Assembly (NCBI RefSeq): GCF_000155775.1
Contig: NZ_DS989815.1
Coordinates: 1 to 53,873 of the forward strand
Reading direction: 5' to 3'
Source of the DNA: Glaciecola sp. HTCC2999
GTDB lineage: Bacteria; Pseudomonadota; Gammaproteobacteria; Enterobacterales; Alteromonadaceae
DNA: 53,873 nucleotides
The position numbers and the translations under genes were made by a program. The notes beneath the pieces are model-generated. The model was not told the origin of the DNA and did not search any database. It saw nothing but the letters and a program-made list of their open reading frames with translations. Below are positions 37,621-44,681 of this stretch, one piece after another; the stretch's first letter is position 1, and every line of letters begins with the position of its first letter.

Positions 37621-38214
37621 TCAACCTATTCTAGATAATTTGAGCAGTTTTTTTATATCCGAAAGAATACTTCGACTTGCTTGTACTGCTTCTTCTTTGT
37701 TTGAATACAGCTCATGCTTTAACATGCCATTATTCAATGTATCAACAATAAAAATACCATCAGATGATACACTTTTAAACATTTCATTTACATTTTCTTT
37801 GGTTAAATTTAACGTTTTAATCTGTTTCATCCTATCTAAGGGAGTATTATTGCTTTTTTGACTTGTATCTAGCGTTACATCTAAAGCGGATAACTGGCTG
37901 GTTTCTGTTGTTATAATAAGTGGTTCAACACGATCCATGTGCTTTCCTAATGCAATATGAATTTGCCCTAAAGCATATATGGCATTAGTGCATTTAGCAT
38001 CACACTCCTCTGGCAACACATACACTAAACGCCACAATGGTGGCAATTCGGAAAAACCTTTCGACAAATCAACAGGAGGGGTAAGTAATTCACCCTGATT
38101 GGTCGCACCTTTATTAAACCAATCATTTTCTAATGCCACTTTCGCGAGTATTACGGGAAGTACAAAAACGACTACAAGTGCGATAATTGCTATTTTATTT
38201 TTATTTTCTGTCAT
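37621..38214 (-). CDS. Membrane-anchored SCO/thioredoxin-like protein, CX3C, function unknown
   Basis: A 197-residue protein with one N-terminal membrane helix (about residues 8-26) and a periplasmic domain. The segment LWRLVYVLPEECDAKCTNAI (split here at residues 60-79) places C71 and C75 in a CX3C pair at the position of the SCO copper motif. A later GIFIVDTLNNGML resembles the strand and turn of the SCO/thioredoxin fold. The conserved distal His of SCO proteins is not apparent there. Genes at this place in oxidase clusters are usually annotated as oxidase-associated membrane protein. It lies 9 bp from ctaA and 19 bp from SURF1. A role in copper or thiol handling during oxidase assembly is inference. 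Confidence 0.75.
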   Translation of the reverse strand: MTENKNKIAIIALVVVFVLPVILAKVALENDWFNKGATNQGELLTPPVDLSKGFSELPPLWRLVYVLPEECDAKCTNAIYALGQIHIALGKHMDRVEPLIITTETSQLSALDVTLDTSQKSNNTPLDRMKQIKTLNLTKENVNEMFKSVSSDGIFIVDTLNNGMLKHELYSNKEEAVQASRSILSDIKKLLKLSRIG

Positions 38215-38233
38215 ATGTTTCGCTCTTCTGTTG

Positions 38234-38968
38234 TTACTTTAGTTTAGACTCATCTTCTACAACGCGTTTTTTTCGTCGCGCCACGATATAAATAATTAAC
38301 GCTGCAATCGCTAATCCAAACCATTGCATTGCGTAACCAATATGTTTTTCAGGCGCCATCACTACTGGTGTCCATTCTCTTATATAATCTTGAGAAGGTT
38401 GAGTCACAGTCAGCATATAAGGTAATAGTGGCTTATCTAACAATTTAGCTATTTCAGTAAATTCTATTTGCTGGATAATTTTAGGAAATATGCCGTCATT
38501 CAGCGCAGTCTCAGTAACAAATCGATTCAGCCCAGGAATACTGATGGCACCAGCTAATGGCCTGGAAAGTTCTTCCAGTGAAGGAATATTAGGTAATGCC
38601 AAACGATCTTTGCGTCCTTTAACCCAGCCCATATTAACTAATAACCAGCCTTCGGCCGTTCTTACCGGCACAATTAATTTAAATCCAACTTGTCCATTCG
38701 ATTGTTGATTATCAAGCCATAATAATTTATCGCTATGCTCAAGCGGGGTTAGGTTGATGATGACATCTCTTACATCTGCTAAATTAAGTGTTGCTAAAAT
38801 ACTATGTGAGATCTGACCTTGGGCTTGTCGAATATTGATTTGAGTAATACGTTCTTGTTTCTCTATATATCTAGATACCTGCCAACTACCAAGACCACAA
38901 AGTAAGCTTACCACTAAAGCAACAATTAAATGTGAAACAATTGTTAAAACCTTGCTATTATTAGGCAT
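38234..38968 (-). CDS. SURF1 family oxidase assembly protein
   Basis: SURF1 helps insert heme A into subunit I. The 244-residue protein has the diagnostic two-helix hairpin topology: an N-terminal membrane helix (about 10-28) followed by LGSWQVSRYIEKQERI, a periplasmic domain with VNMGWVKGRKDRLALP, and a C-terminal membrane helix (about 215-232) after HIGYAMQWFGLA. It is the first gene of the minus-strand assembly group and is divergent from the small DUF2909 gene, 38 bp away. Confidence 0.92.
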   Translation of the reverse strand: MPNNSKVLTIVSHLIVALVVSLLCGLGSWQVSRYIEKQERITQINIRQAQGQISHSILATLNLADVRDVIINLTPLEHSDKLLWLDNQQSNGQVGFKLIVPVRTAEGWLLVNMGWVKGRKDRLALPNIPSLEELSRPLAGAISIPGLNRFVTETALNDGIFPKIIQQIEFTEIAKLLDKPLLPYMLTVTQPSQDYIREWTPVVMAPEKHIGYAMQWFGLAIAALIIYIVARRKKRVVEDESKLK

Positions 38969-39006
38969 CCATATTTCTCTGACATTTGGTCATATTAAGG
39001 TGACTC

Positions 39007-39216
39007 ATGCTTATAAAAATTCTTATTGGCGGTTTATTACTACTTATGTTGTACAGTTTGTTTCAAGCTATGCGTGTGATGATGCAAGGGGATCATGCGA
39101 AAACAAACATGTCAAAGTTTATTGGCCGACGCGTATTACTCTCAGCTATTATTATATTACTAATTATTATAGGGGTGGCGACTGGATTAATTGAAGCTAA
39201 TCCTAGACCTTATTAA
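39007..39216 (+). CDS. DUF2909 family twin-helix membrane protein
   Basis: A 69-residue protein with two hydrophobic helices (about residues 3-22 and 42-60) joined by a short basic loop. It matches the DUF2909 pattern (small proteins found in oxidase clusters of gammaproteobacteria). AAGGTGA lies just before the ATG. It is the only plus-strand gene inside the oxidase cluster, between SURF1 and subunit III. Its function is unknown; an assembly or stability role is suggested only by position. Confidence 0.82.
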   Translation: MLIKILIGGLLLLMLYSLFQAMRVMMQGDHAKTNMSKFIGRRVLLSAIIILLIIIGVATGLIEANPRPY

Positions 39217-39257
39217 GTCGTATCTTTATTTTTTTAAAATTTAATATTTAGTTAAAG

Positions 39258-39297
39258 ACAAAAGCAGCCATATCAAACGATATAGCTGCTTTTTATT
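39258..39297. terminator. Bidirectional terminator between DUF2909 gene and coxC
   Basis: The stem AAAAGCAGC-C-ATATC / GATAT-A-GCTGCTTTT has a 4-nt loop and a single C-A mismatch. T-runs lie on the 3' side of both strands, so it could stop transcripts from both convergent genes. Confidence 0.85.
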
Positions 39298-39300
39298 TGT

Positions 39301-40182
39301 TTACAGAATGTATACAAAGAAAAATAACATTACCCAAACTACGTCGACAAAATGCCAATACCAGCTTCCTGCTTGAAAAGCAAAATGGTTATCAGGCGTA
39401 AAGTGTCCTTTTTGCACTCTAAACCACAATACAATTAATATCACAGTACCTAAAGTAACATGCATACCGTGAAAACCAGTCAGCATAAAAAACGTATTAC
39501 CGTATAGACCAGAATCTAAAGTCAAACCAATATCATAAGCGTGGATATATTCTTCAACCTGTAATGCTAAGAAAATGCAACCTAAGATGATGGTAAGACC
39601 TAACATCCATGATAACTGTTTGCGTTTATTCTGCTCTAAACCAACATGCGCATAATGGCATGTGATTGATGATGTTAATAACAGCAATGTGTTTATGAGT
39701 GGTAATCCAAACCAGCCCATTTGTGTTGATTCAGTACCACCTGGTGTTTGCAATAATGGCCATACAGCCTCAAATCCAGGCCATAACACTTCATTTGTCA
39801 TCGCATTATTCGATGAACCGCCTAACCATGGTATGGCAATCATACGAGCATAAAACAATGCACCAAAGAAGGCCGCAAAAAACATCACTTCTGAGAAGAT
39901 AAACCATGCCATACCTTGGCGATAGGAGCGGCCAAGTTGAGCTGAATACAACCCTGACATAGATTCGTGTATTTGATTACGAAACCAGCCTGTTACCATG
40001 ACGATTAGCATCACAATCCCAGCAAGTAAAATCCATCCACCGAACCCTTCTTTACCTTTAGATACTTCAATAGTGAAGTTACCTGCCCCTACGGCAATTA
40101 AAAATAATGCAACTGCGCCTACAATGGGCCAAATGCTTTGTTCAGGGACATAATATTTTTCGTATTGTTCTTGCTGTGCCAT
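39301..40182 (-). CDS. ctaE: Cytochrome c oxidase subunit III
   Basis: Subunit III of the aa3-type oxidase, a polytopic protein of 293 residues with seven hydrophobic helices. Typical blocks include FIFSEVMFFAAFFGALFYAR, LTGFHGMHVTLGT and the C-terminal FAFQAGSWYWHFVDVVW. AAGGAG stands 8 bp before the ATG. It is the last gene of the structural set ctaC-ctaD-cox11-ctaE, 12 bp from cox11, and is followed by a bidirectional terminator. Confidence 0.96.
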   Translation of the reverse strand: MAQQEQYEKYYVPEQSIWPIVGAVALFLIAVGAGNFTIEVSKGKEGFGGWILLAGIVMLIVMVTGWFRNQIHESMSGLYSAQLGRSYRQGMAWFIFSEVMFFAAFFGALFYARMIAIPWLGGSSNNAMTNEVLWPGFEAVWPLLQTPGGTESTQMGWFGLPLINTLLLLTSSITCHYAHVGLEQNKRKQLSWMLGLTIILGCIFLALQVEEYIHAYDIGLTLDSGLYGNTFFMLTGFHGMHVTLGTVILIVLWFRVQKGHFTPDNHFAFQAGSWYWHFVDVVWVMLFFFVYIL

Positions 40183-40194
40183 TAAAGGACTCCT

Positions 40195-40770
40195 TTACTC
40201 AGATACTTCTGCTTGAGCAGCAGCGACTTTTTCAGCCGCAGCAGTCACATCATACAAAGTATATTGAACAGTAAATGTGGTTAATTCTTCGGGAATTTGT
40301 GGATCAACGTAAAACTGCATCGGCATCACTGCCTCCTCGCCAGAAGGAAGTGGTTGATTATTAAAACAAAAACATTCAGTTTTATTCAAGTAGATCGCCG
40401 CTGTCCCAGGAGATACGGATGGAATTGCTTGTCCAACAATATCTCGGAACGCAGGATTTCGAACATAAAACTCAACCGTATTTAGCTCACCTGGATGTAC
40501 CTGAATACGCTCAGTTCTTGCTTCAAATGCCCAAGGCATCCCTGTGGTTGTTTTTGTTATAAATTCCACAGTGATGAGCCTATCTTTGTCTATATCTATT
40601 GCTTCATAAACAATGGCAGTTTCATTCGTTTTTCCATTAATGCCTGTGATATCACAGAACACGTCGTACAGAGGGACCAAGGCAAAACCAAAAGTGAACA
40701 TTCCAAAGACAATCGCGACTAGTTTAATGACTAGTTTCTTATTTGGACTTTCGTTGTATTGTTCACTCAT
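40195..40770 (-). CDS. ctaG: Cytochrome c oxidase assembly protein Cox11
   Basis: Cox11 (CtaG) delivers copper to the CuB site of subunit I. The 191-residue protein has one N-terminal membrane helix and a periplasmic immunoglobulin-like domain containing the copper motif CFCF (ECFCFNNQPL), preceded by ALVPLYDVFCDITGINGK, the family block. The C-terminus has MQFYVDPQIP. It lies between ctaD (25 bp) and ctaE (12 bp), the standard order. Confidence 0.95.
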   Translation of the reverse strand: MSEQYNESPNKKLVIKLVAIVFGMFTFGFALVPLYDVFCDITGINGKTNETAIVYEAIDIDKDRLITVEFITKTTTGMPWAFEARTERIQVHPGELNTVEFYVRNPAFRDIVGQAIPSVSPGTAAIYLNKTECFCFNNQPLPSGEEAVMPMQFYVDPQIPEELTTFTVQYTLYDVTAAAEKVAAAQAEVSE

Positions 40771-40795
40771 TACCTGTTCCCTATAAATGTAATAC

Positions 40796-42394
40796 TTACT
40801 TAATTACAGGGGGTGTATCAAACGTATGATACGGCGCTGGTGAAGGTATTTCCCACTCCAACCCTTCAGCGCCATCCCATACTTGGTCTGTTGCTGGTTC
40901 ACCTTGCTTACGGCATGCTTTGATGAGTAACGCTAAGAAAATTAGCTGTGATAAACCAAATGCAAAACCACCGATACTTATCCATTTATTAAAGTCGGCA
41001 AACTGTAATGCATAATCAGGGATACGGCGAGGCATGCCCGCTAAGCCAACAAAATGCATAGGGAAGAACAGCACGTTAACAGACACTAATGATGCCCAAA
41101 AATGCCATTTGGCCAATGTATTGTCGTACATCACACCAGTCCACTTAGGTAACCAATAATAAGCTGCTGCCATTATTGAGAACACAGCACCCGTTACTAG
41201 CACATAATGGAAGTGTGCAACGACAAAGTATGTATCATGGTATTGGAAATCTACCGGCGTAATGGCAAGCATTAATCCGGATAACCCACCAATCGTAAAT
41301 AAGACGACAAAGGCAATGGCAAATAACATTGGGATTTCAAATGTCATAGAACCACGCCACATTGTAGCGACCCAGTTAAAGACTTTTACCCCGGTTGGAA
41401 CTGATATCAGCATAGTAGCAAACATGAAGAACATTTCAGCAGCTACTGGCATCCCGGTGGTAAACATATGGTGAGCCCATACAATAAAGGATAACAATGC
41501 GATTGATGCAGTTGCATAAACCATAGAGGCATACCCAAACAACTTCTTACGAGCAAATGTAGGGATAATGTGCGAGATAATACCAAACGCAGGTAAAATC
41601 ATAATATACACTTCAGGATGACCAAAGAACCAGAATATGTGTTGGAACATCACCGGATCGCCGCCACCTGCAGCATTGAAAAAGCTAGTGCCAAAATATT
41701 TATCCGTTAAAACCATAGTCACCACACCAGCAAGTACCGGCATGACTGCAATCAATAAAAATGCAGTAATTAACCATGTCCAAACAAACATTGGCATTTT
41801 CATCCATGTCATACCTGGCGCGCGCATATTCCAAATGGTCACGACCACATTAATCGCACCCATGATAGATGAAATACCCATAATATGGACAGAGAACACA
41901 AACAATGCCGTACTATCACTGCTATAAGTAGTAGATAAAGGAGCATAGAATGTCCAACCAAATGCTGGACCACCACCTTCTAGAAATAAGGATGATAATA
42001 AAATCAAGAACGCAAATGGTAAGATCCAAAAGCTCCAATTATTCATTCGCGGTAACGCCATGTCAGGCGCACCAATCATCATCGGAATTAACCAATTCGC
42101 TAGACCTGTGAATGCCGGCATAACGGCACCAAATACCATGATCAAACCATGAACAGTGGTCATTTGGTTAAAGAAATTAGGATCAACAATTTGCAGACCG
42201 GGCTGGAATAATTCCGCTCGGATTACCATGGCCATCGCTCCACCTGTTAAAAACATGATGAAAGAAAACCATAGGTATAAACTGCCTATGTCTTTATGGT
42301 TGGTTGTAAATAACCAGCGCTTAATCCCAGTTGGAATGTGGTGGTGATGGTCATCATGTTCGTCATGATGAAGTGTATCGGTAGCAGTACTCAT
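40796..42394 (-). CDS. ctaD: Cytochrome c oxidase subunit I
   Basis: The catalytic subunit (heme a, heme a3-CuB) of the oxidase. The 532-residue protein has twelve membrane helices. Key elements are the first heme-a His region ([16 protein letters not shown]), the CuB/Tyr helix with [17 protein letters not shown] (Glu of the D-channel and crosslinked His-Tyr, A1 type), WAHHMFTTG (CuB His pair) and the heme helix [15 protein letters not shown] His/Asp-rich N-terminus ([11 protein letters not shown]) precedes the first helix. It follows ctaC by 12 bp. Confidence 0.97.
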   Translation of the reverse strand: MSTATDTLHHDEHDDHHHHIPTGIKRWLFTTNHKDIGSLYLWFSFIMFLTGGAMAMVIRAELFQPGLQIVDPNFFNQMTTVHGLIMVFGAVMPAFTGLANWLIPMMIGAPDMALPRMNNWSFWILPFAFLILLSSLFLEGGGPAFGWTFYAPLSTTYSSDSTALFVFSVHIMGISSIMGAINVVVTIWNMRAPGMTWMKMPMFVWTWLITAFLLIAVMPVLAGVVTMVLTDKYFGTSFFNAAGGGDPVMFQHIFWFFGHPEVYIMILPAFGIISHIIPTFARKKLFGYASMVYATASIALLSFIVWAHHMFTTGMPVAAEMFFMFATMLISVPTGVKVFNWVATMWRGSMTFEIPMLFAIAFVVLFTIGGLSGLMLAITPVDFQYHDTYFVVAHFHYVLVTGAVFSIMAAAYYWLPKWTGVMYDNTLAKWHFWASLVSVNVLFFPMHFVGLAGMPRRIPDYALQFADFNKWISIGGFAFGLSQLIFLALLIKACRKQGEPATDQVWDGAEGLEWEIPSPAPYHTFDTPPVIK

Positions 42395-42406
42395 TCTCAG
42401 TGCCCC

Positions 42407-43561
42407 CTATTTACCATTAGCATAAGTATGCACTTCAGACGCTTGTACAATATCACCAGTATTGTTGCCCCATGCATTACGTTGATATGTGATTACCGCT
42501 GCAATCTCAGATAGTGTGAGCTGTTTTGCAAATGACTGCATTGCGGTGCCTGTTCGGCCATTGAGTAAGATATCAATATGACCTGAGCGATCATTGAGTG
42601 CTAGACTACTACCTTTAATAGCAGGAAATACACCCGGTAAACCTTCACCATTTGGCATGTGACATGCAGCACATTTTGCCAAATATACCTTTTTACCTGT
42701 CGTCATTAACTCATCCATGCTCATATTCATTGCTAATAAACGCTCTTCTTCTTCTTTAGCAATTTGGATTGCGGCAATTTTTTCATTTTTCCAAGCTTCA
42801 TAATCTGCTGGATCTTTAGCAATAACTACAATTGGCATGAACCCATGGTCTTTACCACATAGCTCGGCACATTGACCACGGTATACGCCTGGTTCATTTA
42901 CATTAGTCCATGCTTCGTTGATAAATCCTGGATTAGCGTCTTTCTTCACCGCAAAATCAGGTACCCACCATGAATGAATCACATCATCTGAAGTAATTAA
43001 AAAACGTACTTTTTGTCCAGTAGGAATGACTAATGGGCGATCTACTTCAAGTAAGTAATTCTCCCCTTTAGAAAATTTATTGGATATCTGTTCGCGCTGA
43101 GTCGCTAAATTTGAAAAATACTCAATATCTGAGTCCATGTACTTATAATGCCATTTCCACTGGGAGCCTGTAACAAGAACTGTCAAATCGGCATCCGATG
43201 TATCTTCCATTGCAATAAGTGTATTCGCCGCAGGTACAGCCATTAAAATCAAAATAATAAAAGGTATTACCGTCCAGGCAATCTCAACTTTGACACTTTC
43301 ATGAAAGTTTGCAGGTTTAGCACCTCGAGATTTTCGGTGAAGGTACATAGACACAAACATGACACCAAATACAACAACAGCAATACCTATACAGACCATA
43401 AACATCAACATATGCAGATCATACACTTGGCTACTGATATCCGTGACACCTTGACGTAAGTTGAGGTCACTTCTTCCTTCTGACTCAACGGACTGAGCCA
43501 ATGTAGGTAATGAAAGGCACATTGCAAACAATGATGTCCCAATTTTTGTGAGTAGGTTCAC
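42407..43561 (-). CDS. ctaC: Cytochrome c oxidase subunit II with fused cytochrome c domain
   Basis: Subunit II carries the CuA electron-entry site. After a signal peptide and two membrane helices (about 47-73 and 94-115), the cupredoxin domain has CuA ligands H196, C231, E233, C235, H239 and M242 (GQCAELCGKDHGFMP). A C-terminal cytochrome c domain has a heme site C297-A-A-C300-H301, so the enzyme is a caa3-like fusion. Translation begins at GTG with a strong GGAGG upstream. It is the first gene of the structural operon. Confidence 0.96.
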   Translation of the reverse strand: MNLLTKIGTSLFAMCLSLPTLAQSVESEGRSDLNLRQGVTDISSQVYDLHMLMFMVCIGIAVVVFGVMFVSMYLHRKSRGAKPANFHESVKVEIAWTVIPFIILILMAVPAANTLIAMEDTSDADLTVLVTGSQWKWHYKYMDSDIEYFSNLATQREQISNKFSKGENYLLEVDRPLVIPTGQKVRFLITSDDVIHSWWVPDFAVKKDANPGFINEAWTNVNEPGVYRGQCAELCGKDHGFMPIVVIAKDPADYEAWKNEKIAAIQIAKEEEERLLAMNMSMDELMTTGKKVYLAKCAACHMPNGEGLPGVFPAIKGSSLALNDRSGHIDILLNGRTGTAMQSFAKQLTLSEIAAVITYQRNAWGNNTGDIVQASEVHTYANGK

Positions 43562-43603
43562 TAACCACCTCCAAGAAAATTAAACAAAGCAAAACCTTGG
43601 CAA

Positions 43604-43632
43604 ATCATAATTTTGTTAATGTTTTACACCAA
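43604..43632 (-). promoter_or_regulatory. Candidate sigma70 promoter of the oxidase operon
   Basis: On the minus strand TTGGTG (43632-43627) and TATGAT (43609-43604) have an ideal 17-bp spacing and lie 43 bp upstream of the ctaC GTG. Confidence 0.5.
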
Positions 43633-43831
43633 TTGTTAAGCATAACTACCACTTATGTAAACATGATGTTAAACAATGTATGATAAATACACAACTTTTT
43701 TATTGTTTATTTTCAATTAGCTAGAAGGATTCATAGAAAACACCAGTACAAAAATTCTTACACCTATTAATTCTACTCAATATAAACGTTGAACTTTTTT
43801 TATTAGCTACCAGTTCGCGAATTTTTGAGCA

Positions 43832-43873
43832 AAAAAAAGAGTGCTGGTCAAACAAACCAACACTCTTTTTATA
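43832..43873 (-). terminator. Intrinsic terminator of lexA
   Basis: The stem GAGTG-C-TGGT / ACCA-A-CACTC (one C-A mismatch, 7-nt loop) is flanked by A-runs on the left and T-runs on the right. Read on the minus strand it ends in eight T residues, 53 bp beyond the lexA stop. It could also work weakly on the plus strand. Confidence 0.85.
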
Positions 43874-43925
43874 ATTGATAAATATGTGAATTACCTTCTC
43901 ATATTAATCTTTATCATAAATAAAA

Positions 43926-44549
43926 TTACATCCAGTCAGCATTTCTAATTACCCCTACGGCAATTCCTTCGATATTAAAGGGCTCTTCAGCTAAATCTAC
44001 TTTGATAGGATCAAAATCTTCATTCTCTGCATGTAATAGTACATGCTGACCATTTTTCTCTAAACGCTTAACCGTGACATCCTCTCCAACACGTGCCACG
44101 ACAACCTGCCCGTTATGCACGTCGATAGTCCGATGCACAGCCAATAAATCCCCATCTAAAATGCCAATATCTTTCATCGACATACCATTCACTCGTAACA
44201 AGAAATCAGCTTGAGGATGAAATAAATTCGGGTCGACTTGATAATGAGATTCAACATGCTCTTGCGCAAGAATCGGTTCTCCGGCAGCCACCCGACCAAT
44301 TAAAGGCAAACCTAACTCCTCAGGTGTGTCATCTAATGGAATATTCAATTTAATGCCACGAGACGTCCCTGCAAGAATTTCGATAACACCTTTTCGGGCT
44401 AATGCTTTGAGATGTTCTTCAGCAGCATTTGGCGATTTAAATCCTAATTGCCGTGCAATCTCAGCACGAGTGGGGGGCATCCCCGTGTCAAGCATTTTTG
44501 CTTTGATTAAATCGAGAACTTCTTGTTGTCTGGGAGTTAGTGGACGCAT
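43926..44549 (-). CDS. lexA: SOS response repressor LexA
   Basis: LexA represses DNA-damage genes and is cleaved with RecA help. The 207-residue protein has the N-terminal winged helix ([28 protein letters not shown]), the cleavage bond A89-G90 in VAAGEP, the catalytic S124 in NGMSMKDIG and K161 in VTVKRL. These correspond to E. coli A84-G85, S119 and K156 with a shift of five. Two SOS boxes lie just upstream, so it is autoregulated. It is divergent from plsB as in E. coli. Confidence 0.97.
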   Translation of the reverse strand: MRPLTPRQQEVLDLIKAKMLDTGMPPTRAEIARQLGFKSPNAAEEHLKALARKGVIEILAGTSRGIKLNIPLDDTPEELGLPLIGRVAAGEPILAQEHVESHYQVDPNLFHPQADFLLRVNGMSMKDIGILDGDLLAVHRTIDVHNGQVVVARVGEDVTVKRLEKNGQHVLLHAENEDFDPIKVDLAEEPFNIEGIAVGVIRNADWM

Positions 44550-44556
44550 AAACAGC

Positions 44557-44572
44557 CTGTTAATTAATACAG
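44557..44572. promoter_or_regulatory. LexA box 1 (SOS operator)
   Basis: CTGTTAATTAATACAG matches CTG-N10-CAG exactly with an AT-rich centre. It starts 8 bp upstream of the lexA ATG. Confidence 0.92.
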
Positions 44573-44575
44573 TTA

Positions 44576-44591
44576 CTGTTAGTATATCCAG
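44576..44591. promoter_or_regulatory. LexA box 2 (SOS operator)
   Basis: CTGTTAGTATATCCAG matches CTG-N10-CAG. With its flanks it reads TACTG...CAGTA, the full extended consensus. It overlaps the putative lexA -10. Confidence 0.9.
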
Positions 44592-44608
44592 TATTATCTA
44601 AATTACAA
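44581..44608 (-). promoter_or_regulatory. Candidate lexA promoter
   Basis: Minus strand: TTGTAA (44608-44603) and TATACT (44586-44581) are 16 bp apart. The -10 lies inside LexA box 2, which explains repression. Confidence 0.55.
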
Positions 44609-44642
44609 CCCCTGATAAATATCCCTAACCGAAATTGTCATG

Positions 44643-44648
44643 TATAAT
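44643..44648 (+). promoter_or_regulatory. Candidate plsB -10 element
   Basis: A perfect TATAAT lies 33 bp before the plsB ATG. No good -35 is visible. Confidence 0.35.
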
Positions 44649-44681
44649 CTGGTAAAAATATTGAAGGGTACATCGTAGTTC

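Larger units (their letters stand above)
43562..43925. other. Intergenic region between ctaC and lexA
   Basis: A 364-bp AT-rich gap. It contains the oxidase operon promoter on the minus strand, the lexA terminator, and between them about 180 bp (43640-43830) in which I see no gene, repeat or clear binding site. Confidence 0.7.

Noticed and set aside
41637..41927. Plus-strand frame within ctaD
   Set aside because: It is the antisense shadow of a strongly conserved oxidase gene, without a ribosome-binding site or recognisable protein.
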